Source: DASUBV01 sp963725175
GTDB lineage: Bacteria; Actinomycetota; Actinomycetes; Streptosporangiales; Streptosporangiaceae
NCBI GenBank assembly: GCA_963725175.1
Contig: CAVRXH010000006.1
Location: forward strand, 4,898,001 to 4,962,000
Direction of reading: 5' to 3'
Length of the DNA stretch: 64,000 nucleotides
In this document: positions 9,828 through 19,067 of the stretch, piece after piece
How positions within the stretch are numbered: the stretch's first letter is position 1
Layout: each line of letters starts with the position of its first letter
Position numbers and translations under genes: made by a program
Notes under the pieces: generated by a model
What the model was told of the DNA's origin: nothing
The model's input: only the letters and a program-made list of their open reading frames with translations
The model's database searches: none

Positions 9828-12788
9828 TTACCGCGCGTCGATGCCGCCGGTGGTGCTGTCCGGCGACACGGTGACCGTGGTGGCGGCGGCCCGGCTGGCG
9901 GCGCCGTCGTACCACTGAGTCCGGTAGCGGGCGTCGCCGCAGCCGGCGGTGAACTTGACGGTGTACCTGCCGGGGACCAGGCCCGCGAGCCGGTAGCCGC
10001 CGCCGCTGCCGGTGATGGCGATCTCGGACGGTGCCCTGGCGGCCCTGGCGTACGCGCCCGCGCACACGCCGGGCACCGGAGCCGCTGCCGAGGTGACCGT
10101 CCCGGAAATGTTGCCGTCACCGGTCAGGTCAGCCCCGATGCCGGAGGTGACCCGGCCGCCGGTGACCGTCACGAGCTTGCCGGGCCCAGCGCCGGGACCG
10201 CCGCCGTACCACTGCGTGGCCAGCGCGGCCGTGCCGGGCTCGCAGGAGGAGCTGAACTCGATCCGGTAGCTGCCCGGTGCCAGCCCGCGCAGGTCGTAAC
10301 GCCCGCGGGCGCTGGTCACCGCGAGACCTGGCAGCCCGGTCCCTGATACCGGCGTGGCCGTCACGCAGATTCCCGGCTGCGCCGCCGGGCCCGCGCCTCC
10401 GGTCACTGTCCCGGTCACCGCGCCGGCCCGCGGCAGCCTGATAACGGGCAGCCGGGTCAGCCTGGCGTCGCGGACCCGCTCGGTGACGGCGACCGCGCCG
10501 AGCGCCGAGGCAGGCCCGCACGGCGACACCTGCGCGGCCCATCGTCCCGGCAGCACGTGACTGATCCAGTAGATCCCGGTTCCGCCGGTCTGGGTGCCGA
10601 GGGTGGTCAAGCCCGAGCGATCGGACAGGGTCACGCAGTACCCGCTGACCGGCTTGCCTGATGGGCCGACGACCTTGCCCTTGATCTTGCCGCCGCCTGC
10701 CAGCCGCATGCTGATGCCAGTGGTCGCGTGCCCGGCCCGGACGCTGACCAGGCGAGCGGCCGCGCGGCTGGCACCGCCGTCGTACCACTGCGGCGGGAAG
10801 GCGCCTCCTTCGCACGGCGCGAACTGCACCGCGTAGCGGCCCGTGTGCAGGCTCCGGATGGTGTACCTGCCGCTGCGCGAGACACCGGCGAAGACCGAGC
10901 CGCCCAGGTCTGCCGTCTCCAGCTCCTGTCCGTCGGGAACCGCCAGCACGCAGGTGTCGGCGAGGCGGTCGCCGGGCTGGCCGGTCAGCCGGCCGCTGAT
11001 GGTCGCGCCGGGGGCCAGTTTCGCGCTGACACTGGTGACGGCACCGGGCGTCACCCAGATCCATCCGGTGCCGCCCTGCGGGGCGAAGGTAGCCTGGCCG
11101 GCCTGGCCGGCGGCACCGTCACAGCCCCAGTAGCTCACCTGGTAACGGCCCGGCGGGAGGTTGGCGGCTTTGAACCGGCCGCTGCCGCCGGTGAAGGTCG
11201 TTTCGTCTGCCAGGCCGTCCAGCTCGACGGAGGAAGTGAGTGGGTACGGCACCGGACCGCCGTCGAACTGCAGCAGCAGTTCGGGATCGACCTGGACGCA
11301 AGCATGACGGAGTTCCCGGCCCGAGGCACTCCGCAGCTGCCCGCCGATCGTCCCGCCGGGTGGCAGCGCTCCGCTGATCCCCGCCGCGGCCTGGCCGCCG
11401 GCCAGGTCGATCGGCGTGGCGGCAGCGGCGGTGGCCTTGCCGTCGTAGCTGGTCTGCGCGTAGCTGCCGGTGTTGCCGCAGCCGCCGCTGAAGCCGACCA
11501 GGTAACGGCCTGGCGGCACGTCCGTGACGGTGTAGCGGCCGTTCCTCTCTGCCGCGTCCGCGATGACCAGCCTCGGGCCTAGCAGGTCCACGCAGGCGTG
11601 GCCGACCGGGTTTCCGGTGGCCTGGCTGGTCACGACGCCGCTGATCGTCACGCCGGACTTCAGCGCCACGTCGATGCCCGTGGTGGTCCGGCCAGCGGTC
11701 GCCTTGACCGCCGTAGGGTAACTGGCGCCGAGGTAACTGCCGGGCACGCCGCAGGTGGGATCGACCGATATCCGGTAGGCGCCGGTGCCCAGGCTCTTCA
11801 CGAGGTAACGGCCGTCGGTGCCGGTGGTGGCCTGGACCTGGACCTCGCTCATCGCGCCGGTGCCCGCCGCCGTCACGCATGCCCCGGCGAGCGGCTCGCC
11901 GCCGTCGGCAGCGGTCACCCTGCCGGAGATGGCCGCACCTGGCCGCAGCGCGGCGTCAATGCGGGCAAAGCCACGGCCCTTCTTCTCGTGCAGGCGCGTT
12001 GCCTTACGGGGCGTGGGAACGTGACGCCACCATTGCGGTGCCCAGTTCCCGCCGCTCCCGCAGCCGGCGACGAAGCCCACCGTCCAGGTCCCGGAGGTGC
12101 CGACCGGGATGGAGTAGCCACCCCGATGGCCGGTCCACCACTCGTAGGCTTCGCTGCTGGAGTCGTTGATCGCCAGCACGCAGACCTGGGCCAGCCGTCG
12201 GCCGGCCCGGCTGCGGACGGTTCCGGAGATGGACCCGGCCCGTGCGGCAGGCGTGCCGACGGATGACCCAGCATGTCCGGCCCGGCTGAGGGCGGCCATC
12301 TCGGCCGCCGGGCTGGTCAGCCGCAGCGTGACCGGCGCCAGCCGCACCGGCAGCCTGGCGGTGACGGTGACCGGGACCGAGGACCCCGGCAGGGTCGCGT
12401 CGCGGTACCACTGCGCGAAATACCGCGCCGGGCTGGCGCAGTCGCGGAACTCGACGCGGTACTGGCCCGGCCGCAGCCCGGCGAGCAGGTACCGGCCGCC
12501 GGCGCCCGCCGGCCGGGTAATGGTGCCGCCCGGCCCGGCGGCGGTCACGCAAGTCCCGCGCACCGGCAGGCCGTCCGGGCCGCGAACCATCCCCGTCAGC
12601 ATGCCTGCCGCCGCGCCCGGCCTGGCACCGGCGCTCGCCGGGGTGGCTGGCGCGGTGGCAGGCGCGGTGACCGGGCGGGCCGCCTGCCTGGCCACCGCGG
12701 CGACGGCGGGCAGCGCTGGGATGGCAATCCCCGCCAAAATCGAGATACTGGCAGATATGACAGCGAGTCGGGAATGGGCGTGGCTCAT
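9828..12788 (-). CDS. Secreted nine-repeat Cys-paired CarboxypepD_reg-like protein
   Basis: Fourth tandem paralogue, 986 residues from the ATG at 12788. This start is preferred over an upstream one at 12932 because it follows an AAGGTAG ribosome site and begins a signal peptide (SRLAVISASISILAGIAIPA). The upstream extension would also cover the divergent gene's start. Nine repeats are present, each with paired cysteines (GTCV, QVCV, GACV, HACV, HACV, DTCV, GYCV, GICV, GVCA, each with a partner Cys near the repeat end). The C-terminus ends in the intact QWYDGAASRAAATTVTV-type motif. There is no anchor. Role unknown; co-orientation suggests the array evolved by gene duplication. Confidence 0.85.
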   Translation of the reverse strand: MSHAHSRLAVISASISILAGIAIPALPAVAAVARQAARPVTAPATAPATPASAGARPGAAAGMLTGMVRGPDGLPVRGTCVTAAGPGGTITRPAGAGGRYLLAGLRPGQYRVEFRDCASPARYFAQWYRDATLPGSSVPVTVTARLPVRLAPVTLRLTSPAAEMAALSRAGHAGSSVGTPAARAGSISGTVRSRAGRRLAQVCVLAINDSSSEAYEWWTGHRGGYSIPVGTSGTWTVGFVAGCGSGGNWAPQWWRHVPTPRKATRLHEKKGRGFARIDAALRPGAAISGRVTAADGGEPLAGACVTAAGTGAMSEVQVQATTGTDGRYLVKSLGTGAYRISVDPTCGVPGSYLGASYPTAVKATAGRTTTGIDVALKSGVTISGVVTSQATGNPVGHACVDLLGPRLVIADAAERNGRYTVTDVPPGRYLVGFSGGCGNTGSYAQTSYDGKATAAAATPIDLAGGQAAAGISGALPPGGTIGGQLRSASGRELRHACVQVDPELLLQFDGGPVPYPLTSSVELDGLADETTFTGGSGRFKAANLPPGRYQVSYWGCDGAAGQAGQATFAPQGGTGWIWVTPGAVTSVSAKLAPGATISGRLTGQPGDRLADTCVLAVPDGQELETADLGGSVFAGVSRSGRYTIRSLHTGRYAVQFAPCEGGAFPPQWYDGGASRAAARLVSVRAGHATTGISMRLAGGGKIKGKVVGPSGKPVSGYCVTLSDRSGLTTLGTQTGGTGIYWISHVLPGRWAAQVSPCGPASALGAVAVTERVRDARLTRLPVIRLPRAGAVTGTVTGGAGPAAQPGICVTATPVSGTGLPGLAVTSARGRYDLRGLAPGSYRIEFSSSCEPGTAALATQWYGGGPGAGPGKLVTVTGGRVTSGIGADLTGDGNISGTVTSAAAPVPGVCAGAYARAARAPSEIAITGSGGGYRLAGLVPGRYTVKFTAGCGDARYRTQWYDGAASRAAATTVTVSPDSTTGGIDAR

Positions 12789-12882
12789 CCGGCTACCTTG
12801 CCATGCCATAAACACTGCCGTTTGACAATTTTGGCAATATATCAATTTACCGCGAAGGCTAATTCGGAAAGGACATCCACGC

Positions 12883-13233
12883 ATGCACGCAGAAGTTGTC
12901 TGGTGGGACCTATCGGATTCCGGCCAGACCATCGAGTCGCTGCGCGACTACCTGCGAGACGAGTCGGTACCCGCGTTCTCTCAGGTCGCCGGGCTGCGCC
13001 TGAAGATCTGGATCTCCGACCCCGCCACCAGCAGGTGGGGCGCCATCCTGCTGTGGGAGTCGGAAGAGGCGGCCCGGCAGCCCCTGCCGAGCCGCGCGAC
13101 CGCGCTCATCGGATCCCCGGCGGTGGTCCGGTGCGGGTTCGACGTGGAGGCCACGGTGGAGGGGCAGTACCAGGTCGAGCAGCTTGCCATGCGCGGGCTG
13201 GCCTTGGGCGCCGAGGTCAGCTCCGGGGGATAG
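12883..13233 (+). CDS. Small cytosolic protein, possible YdhR-like dimeric alpha/beta barrel
   Basis: A 116-residue protein with a good GGAAAGGA ribosome site and an ATG start. It has no signal or membrane segment. The pattern of alternating strands and helices, with VVWWDL at the start, RLKIWISD in the middle and AILLWESEEAA after it, resembles the YdhR/antibiotic-monooxygenase-like ferredoxin fold. The match is by eye and weak. It is divergent from the fourth repeat-protein gene (94-base gap), and its 3' end overlaps the convergent acyl-CoA synthetase gene by 17 bases. Function not assigned. Confidence 0.6.
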   Translation: MHAEVVWWDLSDSGQTIESLRDYLRDESVPAFSQVAGLRLKIWISDPATSRWGAILLWESEEAARQPLPSRATALIGSPAVVRCGFDVEATVEGQYQVEQLAMRGLALGAEVSSGG

Positions 13234-15355
13234 CCAGGGCATCGACGGCGATGGCCTGCTCGGGGCCGCAGATGAGCGGGTTCACATCGAGAGCGGCCAG
13301 AGTATCGCCGAGATCGAGGGCGAGCCGGGACAGCCCGGCGATCGTGGCGCGGACCGGGCCGGGAGCGGCGGCCGGCCCGCCGCGTGCGCCGTCAAGCAGC
13401 CGGGACACCCGCAGCCCGGCCAGCAACTCGCCGGCCAGTTCCTCGCTGACCGGCGGGAGCGCCACGGCGCGGTCGGCGAGCAGCTCGACGAGCACGCCGC
13501 CGGCGCCCACCACGACGAGCGGGCCGAGGCCGGGGTCGGCGACGATGCCCAGGGCCAGCTCGGGGCCGGCCGGCACGGCCTGGCAGACCAGCACCCGCGG
13601 CCCGAGGCCGGCGGCCATCCGCGCATAGCCGGCGGCCAGCTCAGCCGGCCCGGCCAGGCCGAGCAGCACGCCGCCGACATCGGACTTGTGCGGCACCCCC
13701 GGCTCGTCGGTCTTGAGGACGACCGGGTAGCCGATCTCGGCGGCGGCGGCCAGCGCCTCGCCGGCACCGGCGGCAGGCCTGGCCGCCGCCACCGTGATGC
13801 CGTACTCGGCCAGCAGCGCGAACAGCGCCGCCCCGCTGGCCCGCCCGGAGGTCACCAGCTCGCGGGCACGCCGCCGCCGGTCCGGGTCGCCAGTGGTATC
13901 CGGTCCGGCACCGGGGTGACCGGCCCGTGCTTGTCTCGCCTGTGCTTGTTCGGCCCGCGCCTGTTCAGCCCTGGCCTGGTCGAGCAGGTGCCGCAGGGCC
14001 AGCAGCCCCGTCCTGGTGCCCTCCAGCACGGGGATGCCCGCGCCGCGCAGCAACATGGCCTGTTCGTGGTCGATGGCGCTGCCCAGGTTGCTCAGCACCG
14101 CGAGCGGCTTGTCGGTGCGGACCGCCGCGTCCAGCATCGCCAGCGGGTAAGAGCGGTCCCCGTCCAGCTCGTGCACCAGGTCCACGGCCAGCGCCACCGC
14201 CGCGACCGCCGGGTCGCTGGCCAGCGCGGTGAGCGAGGCGGCGAACAGTTCCCTGGTGTCGGCCCCGGTGCCCCACACGTCCAGCGGGTTGGCCGGCAGC
14301 AGGCCGGGGTCGAGCAGCTTGCCAAGCAGCCGTGTGGTCTGCGCGCTGATCGGCGCGAACGGCACGCCGGCCGTGTCGGCCACGTCGGCGGTATGCGCGC
14401 GTTCCAGCCCGGAGTCGTGCACGGTGGCGATCCCCGACCCCGGTGCCCAGGCAGCAGGAGGCCGGCCGACGGCGAACAGCTCCAGGGTGTCGGCCAGTTC
14501 GGCCAGGTCCCTGACCCGGTGCACGCCATAGGCCCGGCACAGCGCCTCCCAGCCGCCGTCGGCGGCGGCCAGCGCCCCGGAGTGGGCCGTGACCATGGCC
14601 TGCCCGGCGGCCGAGCCGCCGACGGTGAGCAGCACCACCGGGATGTCCCGCCGCGCGGCCTGGTCCAGCACGGTGCGCAGCCGGCCGGCGTCGCGCATCG
14701 CCTCAAGCACCAGCGCCAGCACCCGGGTCTCCGGCAGCTCCAGCGCGTACTCCAGGTAGCGCGGCGCGCTGGTGACCAGTTCCTGGCCGGAGGAGACGGC
14801 CAGCGAATAGGACAGCCCCCGGCCGGCCCGCAGCAGCGCGGAGAAGACCGAGCCCGAGTGCGTGACCAGTGCCACCGGCCCCGGCGGCAGCGGGAACGCC
14901 TCGGTGTAGCCGATCGCCCGCAGGCCGCGGCTGACGTTGACGAACCCCATGCAGCCGGCCCCGCACAGCGCCATCCCGGCGCCGCTGGCGATGTCGGCCA
15001 GCCGGTCCCGCAGCGCGCGGCCGCCTTCCTCCTGCTCCGGGTCGGAGTGCGCGTTGCCGAAGATGACCGCGGCCCGGTCGCCGCGCCGGGCGGCCAGGGT
15101 GAGCTGGCCGGCCAGGGCGTCGTCGCGGACGCCGAGCATGGCCAGGTCGACCGGCTCGGGCAGGTCGGCGAGCGAGGGGTAGCAGCGCTGCCCGTCGATC
15201 TGCGGGTAGCGGGGGTTGACCAGGAAGACCCGCGGCCGCGACGGGCTCCTGGTCACCTCCTGCGTCATCCGCTGGCCGAACGTGCCGGGCCGGGGCGACG
15301 CCCCGACCAGCGCGACACTGCGCGCCCCTAGCATGGCCGCGGTTGCGTCAGCCAT
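13217..15355 (-). CDS. ADP-forming acyl-CoA synthetase (acetate--CoA ligase family)
   Basis: This 712-residue protein fuses the alpha and beta parts of NDP-forming acyl-CoA synthetases, which interconvert acyl-CoA and acid with ADP/ATP. The N-terminus has a CoA-binding Rossmann domain (SVALVGASPRPGTFG), followed by two flavodoxin-like succinyl-CoA-ligase domains (residues about 130-450). A C-terminal ATP-grasp subdomain carries VVLKTDEPGVPHKSDVGGV-type residues around 560. The gene lies 27 bases downstream of the FAD oxidoreductase on the same strand, so the two are probably one operon under the TetR operator at 17093. It may convert an acid or CoA ester made in the amine pathway. The acyl substrate cannot be read from sequence. 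Confidence 0.85.
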   Translation of the reverse strand: MADATAAMLGARSVALVGASPRPGTFGQRMTQEVTRSPSRPRVFLVNPRYPQIDGQRCYPSLADLPEPVDLAMLGVRDDALAGQLTLAARRGDRAAVIFGNAHSDPEQEEGGRALRDRLADIASGAGMALCGAGCMGFVNVSRGLRAIGYTEAFPLPPGPVALVTHSGSVFSALLRAGRGLSYSLAVSSGQELVTSAPRYLEYALELPETRVLALVLEAMRDAGRLRTVLDQAARRDIPVVLLTVGGSAAGQAMVTAHSGALAAADGGWEALCRAYGVHRVRDLAELADTLELFAVGRPPAAWAPGSGIATVHDSGLERAHTADVADTAGVPFAPISAQTTRLLGKLLDPGLLPANPLDVWGTGADTRELFAASLTALASDPAVAAVALAVDLVHELDGDRSYPLAMLDAAVRTDKPLAVLSNLGSAIDHEQAMLLRGAGIPVLEGTRTGLLALRHLLDQARAEQARAEQAQARQARAGHPGAGPDTTGDPDRRRRARELVTSGRASGAALFALLAEYGITVAAARPAAGAGEALAAAAEIGYPVVLKTDEPGVPHKSDVGGVLLGLAGPAELAAGYARMAAGLGPRVLVCQAVPAGPELALGIVADPGLGPLVVVGAGGVLVELLADRAVALPPVSEELAGELLAGLRVSRLLDGARGGPAAAPGPVRATIAGLSRLALDLGDTLAALDVNPLICGPEQAIAVDALAIPRS

Positions 15356-15382
15356 TCGTTCTCGCTACTGAAGAAGACCCGG

Positions 15383-17030
15383 TCACGAGCGCCTGGTGAC
15401 CTTGCGGAGCTGACCGGCCCGCCGGGACGTCTTGCGGTCGGCGATGGCCGCCCGCGCCGCCTGCCAGCCGGGGATGCCGCAGACGCCGCCGCCGGCGTGC
15501 GTCGCGGAGCTGCCGTAGTACAGGCCGCTGACCGGGGTCCGGTAGTCGGCGTAGCCGGGCGCCGGGCGCATGTGGAAAAGCTGCTCCAGGGACAGCTCGC
15601 CGTGGAAGATGTTGCCGCCGACCAGGCCGTACTCCTGCTCCATCTCATACGGGCCGACGATGTCGCGGTGCAGGATCGAGGCCTTGAAGTTGGGCGCCAG
15701 CTCGTTGTAGCAGTCGATCATGCGGTCGGCGTAGGCCTCCAGCTCGGCGGTGTGCGGCTCGGTGCTCCAGTCCGCGGGCACCCACTGGGTGAACAGCGAC
15801 ATGATGTGCGTGCCCTCGGGGCTCAGGGTCTTGTCGAACGCGGTGGGGATCACGCCGTCGCTGAACGGCCGGACCGCGGCCTTGCCATCGCGGGCGTCCT
15901 GGAAGGCGCGCTCGATGTACTCCATGGTCGGCGCCATCTCCACCGAGCCGGTGTGGTGCTCCTGAAGCTGGGCGCCGGGGTCGGCGATGAAGTCGGGCAG
16001 CTCGCCGAGCGCCAGGTTGATCTTGACGACGCCGCTGCGGGTCTTCCAGTGCTCGATGTCGGTGACGAAGTCCGCGGGCAGGTGCTCGGGACCCAGGTGC
16101 TCAAGGAACGCGGTCCGCGGGTGCAGCGTGGACACCACGACCTTGGCCCGCAGCTCCTCGCCGTTGTCTAGCACGACGCCGGCCGCGCGGCCGTTCTCGA
16201 CCAGCACCCTGGCCACCCTGGCGCTGGTCCGCACCTCGGCGCCGAAGCCGCGGGCGGCGAGCCTCGATGGCGTTCGACACCGCGCCCATGCCGCCCTCCT
16301 GGAAACCCCAGTTCCCCAGGTGGCCGTCGCCGACGTCGCCGATGGAGTGGTGCGCCATCACGTACGCGGTGCCAGGCTCGTAGGGGCCGGCCCAGGTGCC
16401 GATCACGCCGTTGACCGCCAGCGCGCCCTTCACCTGCGGAGACTCGAACCAGTCGTCCAGCAGGTCGGCGATGCTCATGGTCATCAGCCGGGTGACATCG
16501 CCGATGGTGCGCACGTCCATGCCGCGGTGCCGCCAGGCCAGCCGCAGCGTGTCGGCCAGGTCACGGGGGCGGCGCGAGCCCAGGGTCGGCGGCACGGTGA
16601 GCAGCAGCGGGCCGAGCACGTCGGCGAGGCCGGCCAGCCAGGCATCCCAGCGCGGCATGGCGTCGGCGTCCTTCTTGGACCACTTGGAGACTTCCTCGTG
16701 GTTGCGCTTGGCGTCGTCGGCGTAGAGCTTGATCGAGCCGCCCTCGGGAAACGCCTGGTAGTAAGGACCCATCGGGTAGATCTTGTAGCCGTGCCTGTCC
16801 AGCTCCAGGTCGGAGATGATGGTCGGCGGCAGCAGGCTCATCACGTAGGAAAGCCGGGTGACCCTGAACTCCGGCGCGTCCGGCCAGGGCGCCTCGGTGG
16901 TCGCCGCCCCGCCGGTCTTATGCCGGCCCTCCAGCACCACGGTCCTGGCGCCCGACCTGGCCAGGTAGGCGGCCGCGGTCAGGCCGTTGTGCCCTCCGCC
17001 CACCACGATCGCGTCGTATGTTGCGGCCAT
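15383..17030 (-). CDS. Phytoene-dehydrogenase-like NAD(P)/FAD oxidoreductase, frameshifted
   Basis: The N-terminal part (from ATG 17030, with a GGAAGG ribosome site) has the dinucleotide motif VVGGGHNGL and the phytoene-desaturase/amine-oxidase fold through EGGMGAVSNAIEA. The frame is then lost near 16258-16266, where one extra base sits in a GC-rich stretch. The following frame resumes exactly where expected (GFGAEVRTSARVARVLVENG) and runs to the C-terminal FAD-contact segment (GSSATHAGGGVCGIPG) and stop at 15383. Reading across the break gives a normal-length family member of about 548 residues. It heads a probable operon with the acyl-CoA synthetase and is divergent from tetR, with an operator between. 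The likely role is oxidation of an imported amine or related compound; this is inference. Confidence 0.8.
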
Positions 17031-17092
17031 GAGCCTGCCTTCCTAGTCCGGCGCCCGGCCAGGCTCACCCTCGTGAGCTTGCCCGATGTGTT

Positions 17093-17108
17093 GACTGAAT
17101 GTTCAGTC
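17093..17108. promoter_or_regulatory. TetR-type operator, copy 1
   Basis: Perfect palindrome gactgaatgttcagtc in the gap between the FAD oxidoreductase and tetR. The same 16 bases recur at 23831-23846 and a close variant at 22203-22220, each just upstream of a gene in the same functional module. Binding by the TetR at 17218 is inferred. Confidence 0.75.
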
Positions 17109-17217
17109 TAGAAACCTGGTACCGTATCGACAAGAGGGCGCAGCACCTCCAGGCGAACATCGCGCCACAATGGGATGCCACACCGGGCATAACAGCCGCG
17201 ATGAGAGGACAGCCGCG

Positions 17218-17898
17218 ATGACCGACCGAGCCGGCCACGGCGCCGAGGCCACTGGCACCGCTGACCAGCGGCGCAGGCAGATGATGGCTGCCGCGCTTGA
17301 GGTCATATCCGAGCGTGGCTACGCCGACACCCGGATCGCCGACGTGGCCGAGCGCGCCGGGATCAGCCCCGCGCTGGTCATCTACTACTTCAAGACCAAG
17401 GACCAGCTCCTTACCGAGGCAATCCGGTATTACGAGGACGCCTGGTACTCGGTCGGCCAGGAGCGGATGAAACGGCTGCCCTCGGCCAAGGCCAGGATCG
17501 AGGAGATCGTGGCCATGAACACCCTCCCCGAGTCCGACCCCGAGCCGGGCAGCAGCTGGCAGCTCTGGCTGGACTTCTGGGCGCAGGCCGCCCGGCACGC
17601 CGAGGTCGCCAGCGTCCGGCGCAAGTCGGACGAGCGGTGGCGGGACGAGATCAGCTCCCTGGTGCTGGCCGGCCAGGAGGCGGGCGAGTTCGCCGAGGTG
17701 GACCCGGCCGGGTTCGCCGTCCACGTGTCAGCGCTGCTCGACGGGCTGACCATCCAGATCGCGCTCGAGGACCCGATGGTTGACCCGGTGGGCGCCTTCG
17801 AGCTATGCATGCATTTCGTCGCCGACCGGCTCGGCTTCGCGTGGGCGCCTGGGCGCGGCCGGCGCGAGCGCGCCGGGGGAGAACTCGGGGAAGGGTAG
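17218..17898 (+). CDS. TetR-family transcriptional regulator
   Basis: A 226-residue regulator with the classical N-terminal helix-turn-helix: ALEVISERGYADTRIADVAE, then AGISPALVIYYFKTKDQLL. The rest is the helical ligand-binding and dimerisation domain. The ATG at 17218 follows GAGAGGA. It is divergent from the FAD oxidoreductase and lies 9 bases before the PotA-type ATPase gene, with which it is probably co-transcribed. Three near-identical palindromes upstream of the oxidoreductase/tetR, the binding-protein operon and the aminotransferase suggest it autoregulates and controls the whole module. The ligand is probably an imported amine or a breakdown product; that is inference. Confidence 0.88.
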   Translation: MTDRAGHGAEATGTADQRRRQMMAAALEVISERGYADTRIADVAERAGISPALVIYYFKTKDQLLTEAIRYYEDAWYSVGQERMKRLPSAKARIEEIVAMNTLPESDPEPGSSWQLWLDFWAQAARHAEVASVRRKSDERWRDEISSLVLAGQEAGEFAEVDPAGFAVHVSALLDGLTIQIALEDPMVDPVGAFELCMHFVADRLGFAWAPGRGRRERAGGELGEG

Positions 17899-17907
17899 GT
17901 ACCCGTC

Positions 17908-19065
17908 ATGGCTGGTGGCCGGATCGAGCTGGTATCGCTGACCAAGCGATTCGCTGAGGTTGCCGTCGACGATATCGACCTGGAGATCGCCAGCGGCGAG
18001 TTCTTCTCGCTCCTCGGGCCATCAGGCTGCGGCAAGACCACCACCCTGCGGCTGATCGCCGGCTTCGAGCAGCCCACGGCCGGCAAGATCCTGCTGGACG
18101 GGGTGGACGTCTCCGGCACACCGCCGCATAAGCGGAATGTCAACACGGTGTTCCAGAGTTACGCCCTGTTCCCGTTCCTGACGGTGTTCGACAACGTGGC
18201 CTTCGGCCTGCGCAACAGGAAACTGTCCAGCCAGGAGATGAACAGCCGGGTCGACTCGGCGCTCGACCTGGTCAAGCTGCGCAGCTACGGCAAGCGGCGG
18301 CCCGGCCAGCTCTCCGGCGGCCAGCAGCAGCGGGTGGCGCTGGCCAGGGCGCTGGTCCTGCAGCCCTCGGTGCTGCTGCTTGACGAGCCGCTTGGCGCGC
18401 TTGACGCCAAGCTGCGCCGCTCGCTCAAGGTGGAGCTGAAGGCGCTCCAGGAGCAGGTCGGCATCACCTTCCTGTATGTCACGCACGACCAGGAAGAGGC
18501 GCTGACCATGTCCGACCGGCTGGCGGTCATGCGCGACGGCAAGATCGTCCAGATGGGCGCGCCCGCGGAGATCTACGAGCAGCCCGCGGACACGTACGTG
18601 GCGGACTTCCTCGGGGTTTCCAACCTGATGGCGGTCGACATCGTGGAGCGCGGCCCAGGCACGCGCTGCCGGGCGAAGCTTGGCGACTCTGTGCTGTCGG
18701 TGGCCAACGGCGGGCAGGACGCCCCTGATCACTCGCACGCGGTGATCAGGCCGGAGCGGGTGAAGATCGAGGAATTCGGCTCAGCGGGCGACAACCGGGT
18801 CCCGGCCATGGTGGAACGGCTGGTCTACCTGGGCTCGTCCACGCAGGTCTTCCTGCGCCTGGCGGCGGGCGTAGACCTCCAGGTCCTGCTCCAGAACGAC
18901 GGCGGCCCGAGCCAGTTCACCCAGGGCACCCCCGTCCACGCCTACCTGGACCCGGAGGCGCTGCGGGTGCTGCCGGGCGGCGGCCAGGTAGCCGACCCCA
19001 CCGCCGACGACCAGGCGGTCACGGGAGCGGCCAGCGCTACGGGCCTGGCGGTCACGCCCCGCTAG
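17908..19065 (+). CDS. potA: Spermidine/putrescine-type ABC transporter ATP-binding protein (PotA-like)
   Basis: This 385-residue protein is the ATPase of an importer. It shows Walker A GPSGCGKTTT, the signature LSGGQQQR, Walker B VLLLDEPLGALD and the switch His in YVTHDQEEAL. A C-terminal TOBE-like domain (about 240-350) is typical of the PotA/CUT1 group. It is 9 bases from tetR on the same strand and convergent with the permease genes, which lie on the opposite strand, so the transporter is split between two transcripts. The partner proteins at 19068-22176 support a polyamine-type importer. The precise substrate is not determined. Confidence 0.9.
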   Translation: MAGGRIELVSLTKRFAEVAVDDIDLEIASGEFFSLLGPSGCGKTTTLRLIAGFEQPTAGKILLDGVDVSGTPPHKRNVNTVFQSYALFPFLTVFDNVAFGLRNRKLSSQEMNSRVDSALDLVKLRSYGKRRPGQLSGGQQQRVALARALVLQPSVLLLDEPLGALDAKLRRSLKVELKALQEQVGITFLYVTHDQEEALTMSDRLAVMRDGKIVQMGAPAEIYEQPADTYVADFLGVSNLMAVDIVERGPGTRCRAKLGDSVLSVANGGQDAPDHSHAVIRPERVKIEEFGSAGDNRVPAMVERLVYLGSSTQVFLRLAAGVDLQVLLQNDGGPSQFTQGTPVHAYLDPEALRVLPGGGQVADPTADDQAVTGAASATGLAVTPR

Positions 19066-19067
19066 GG

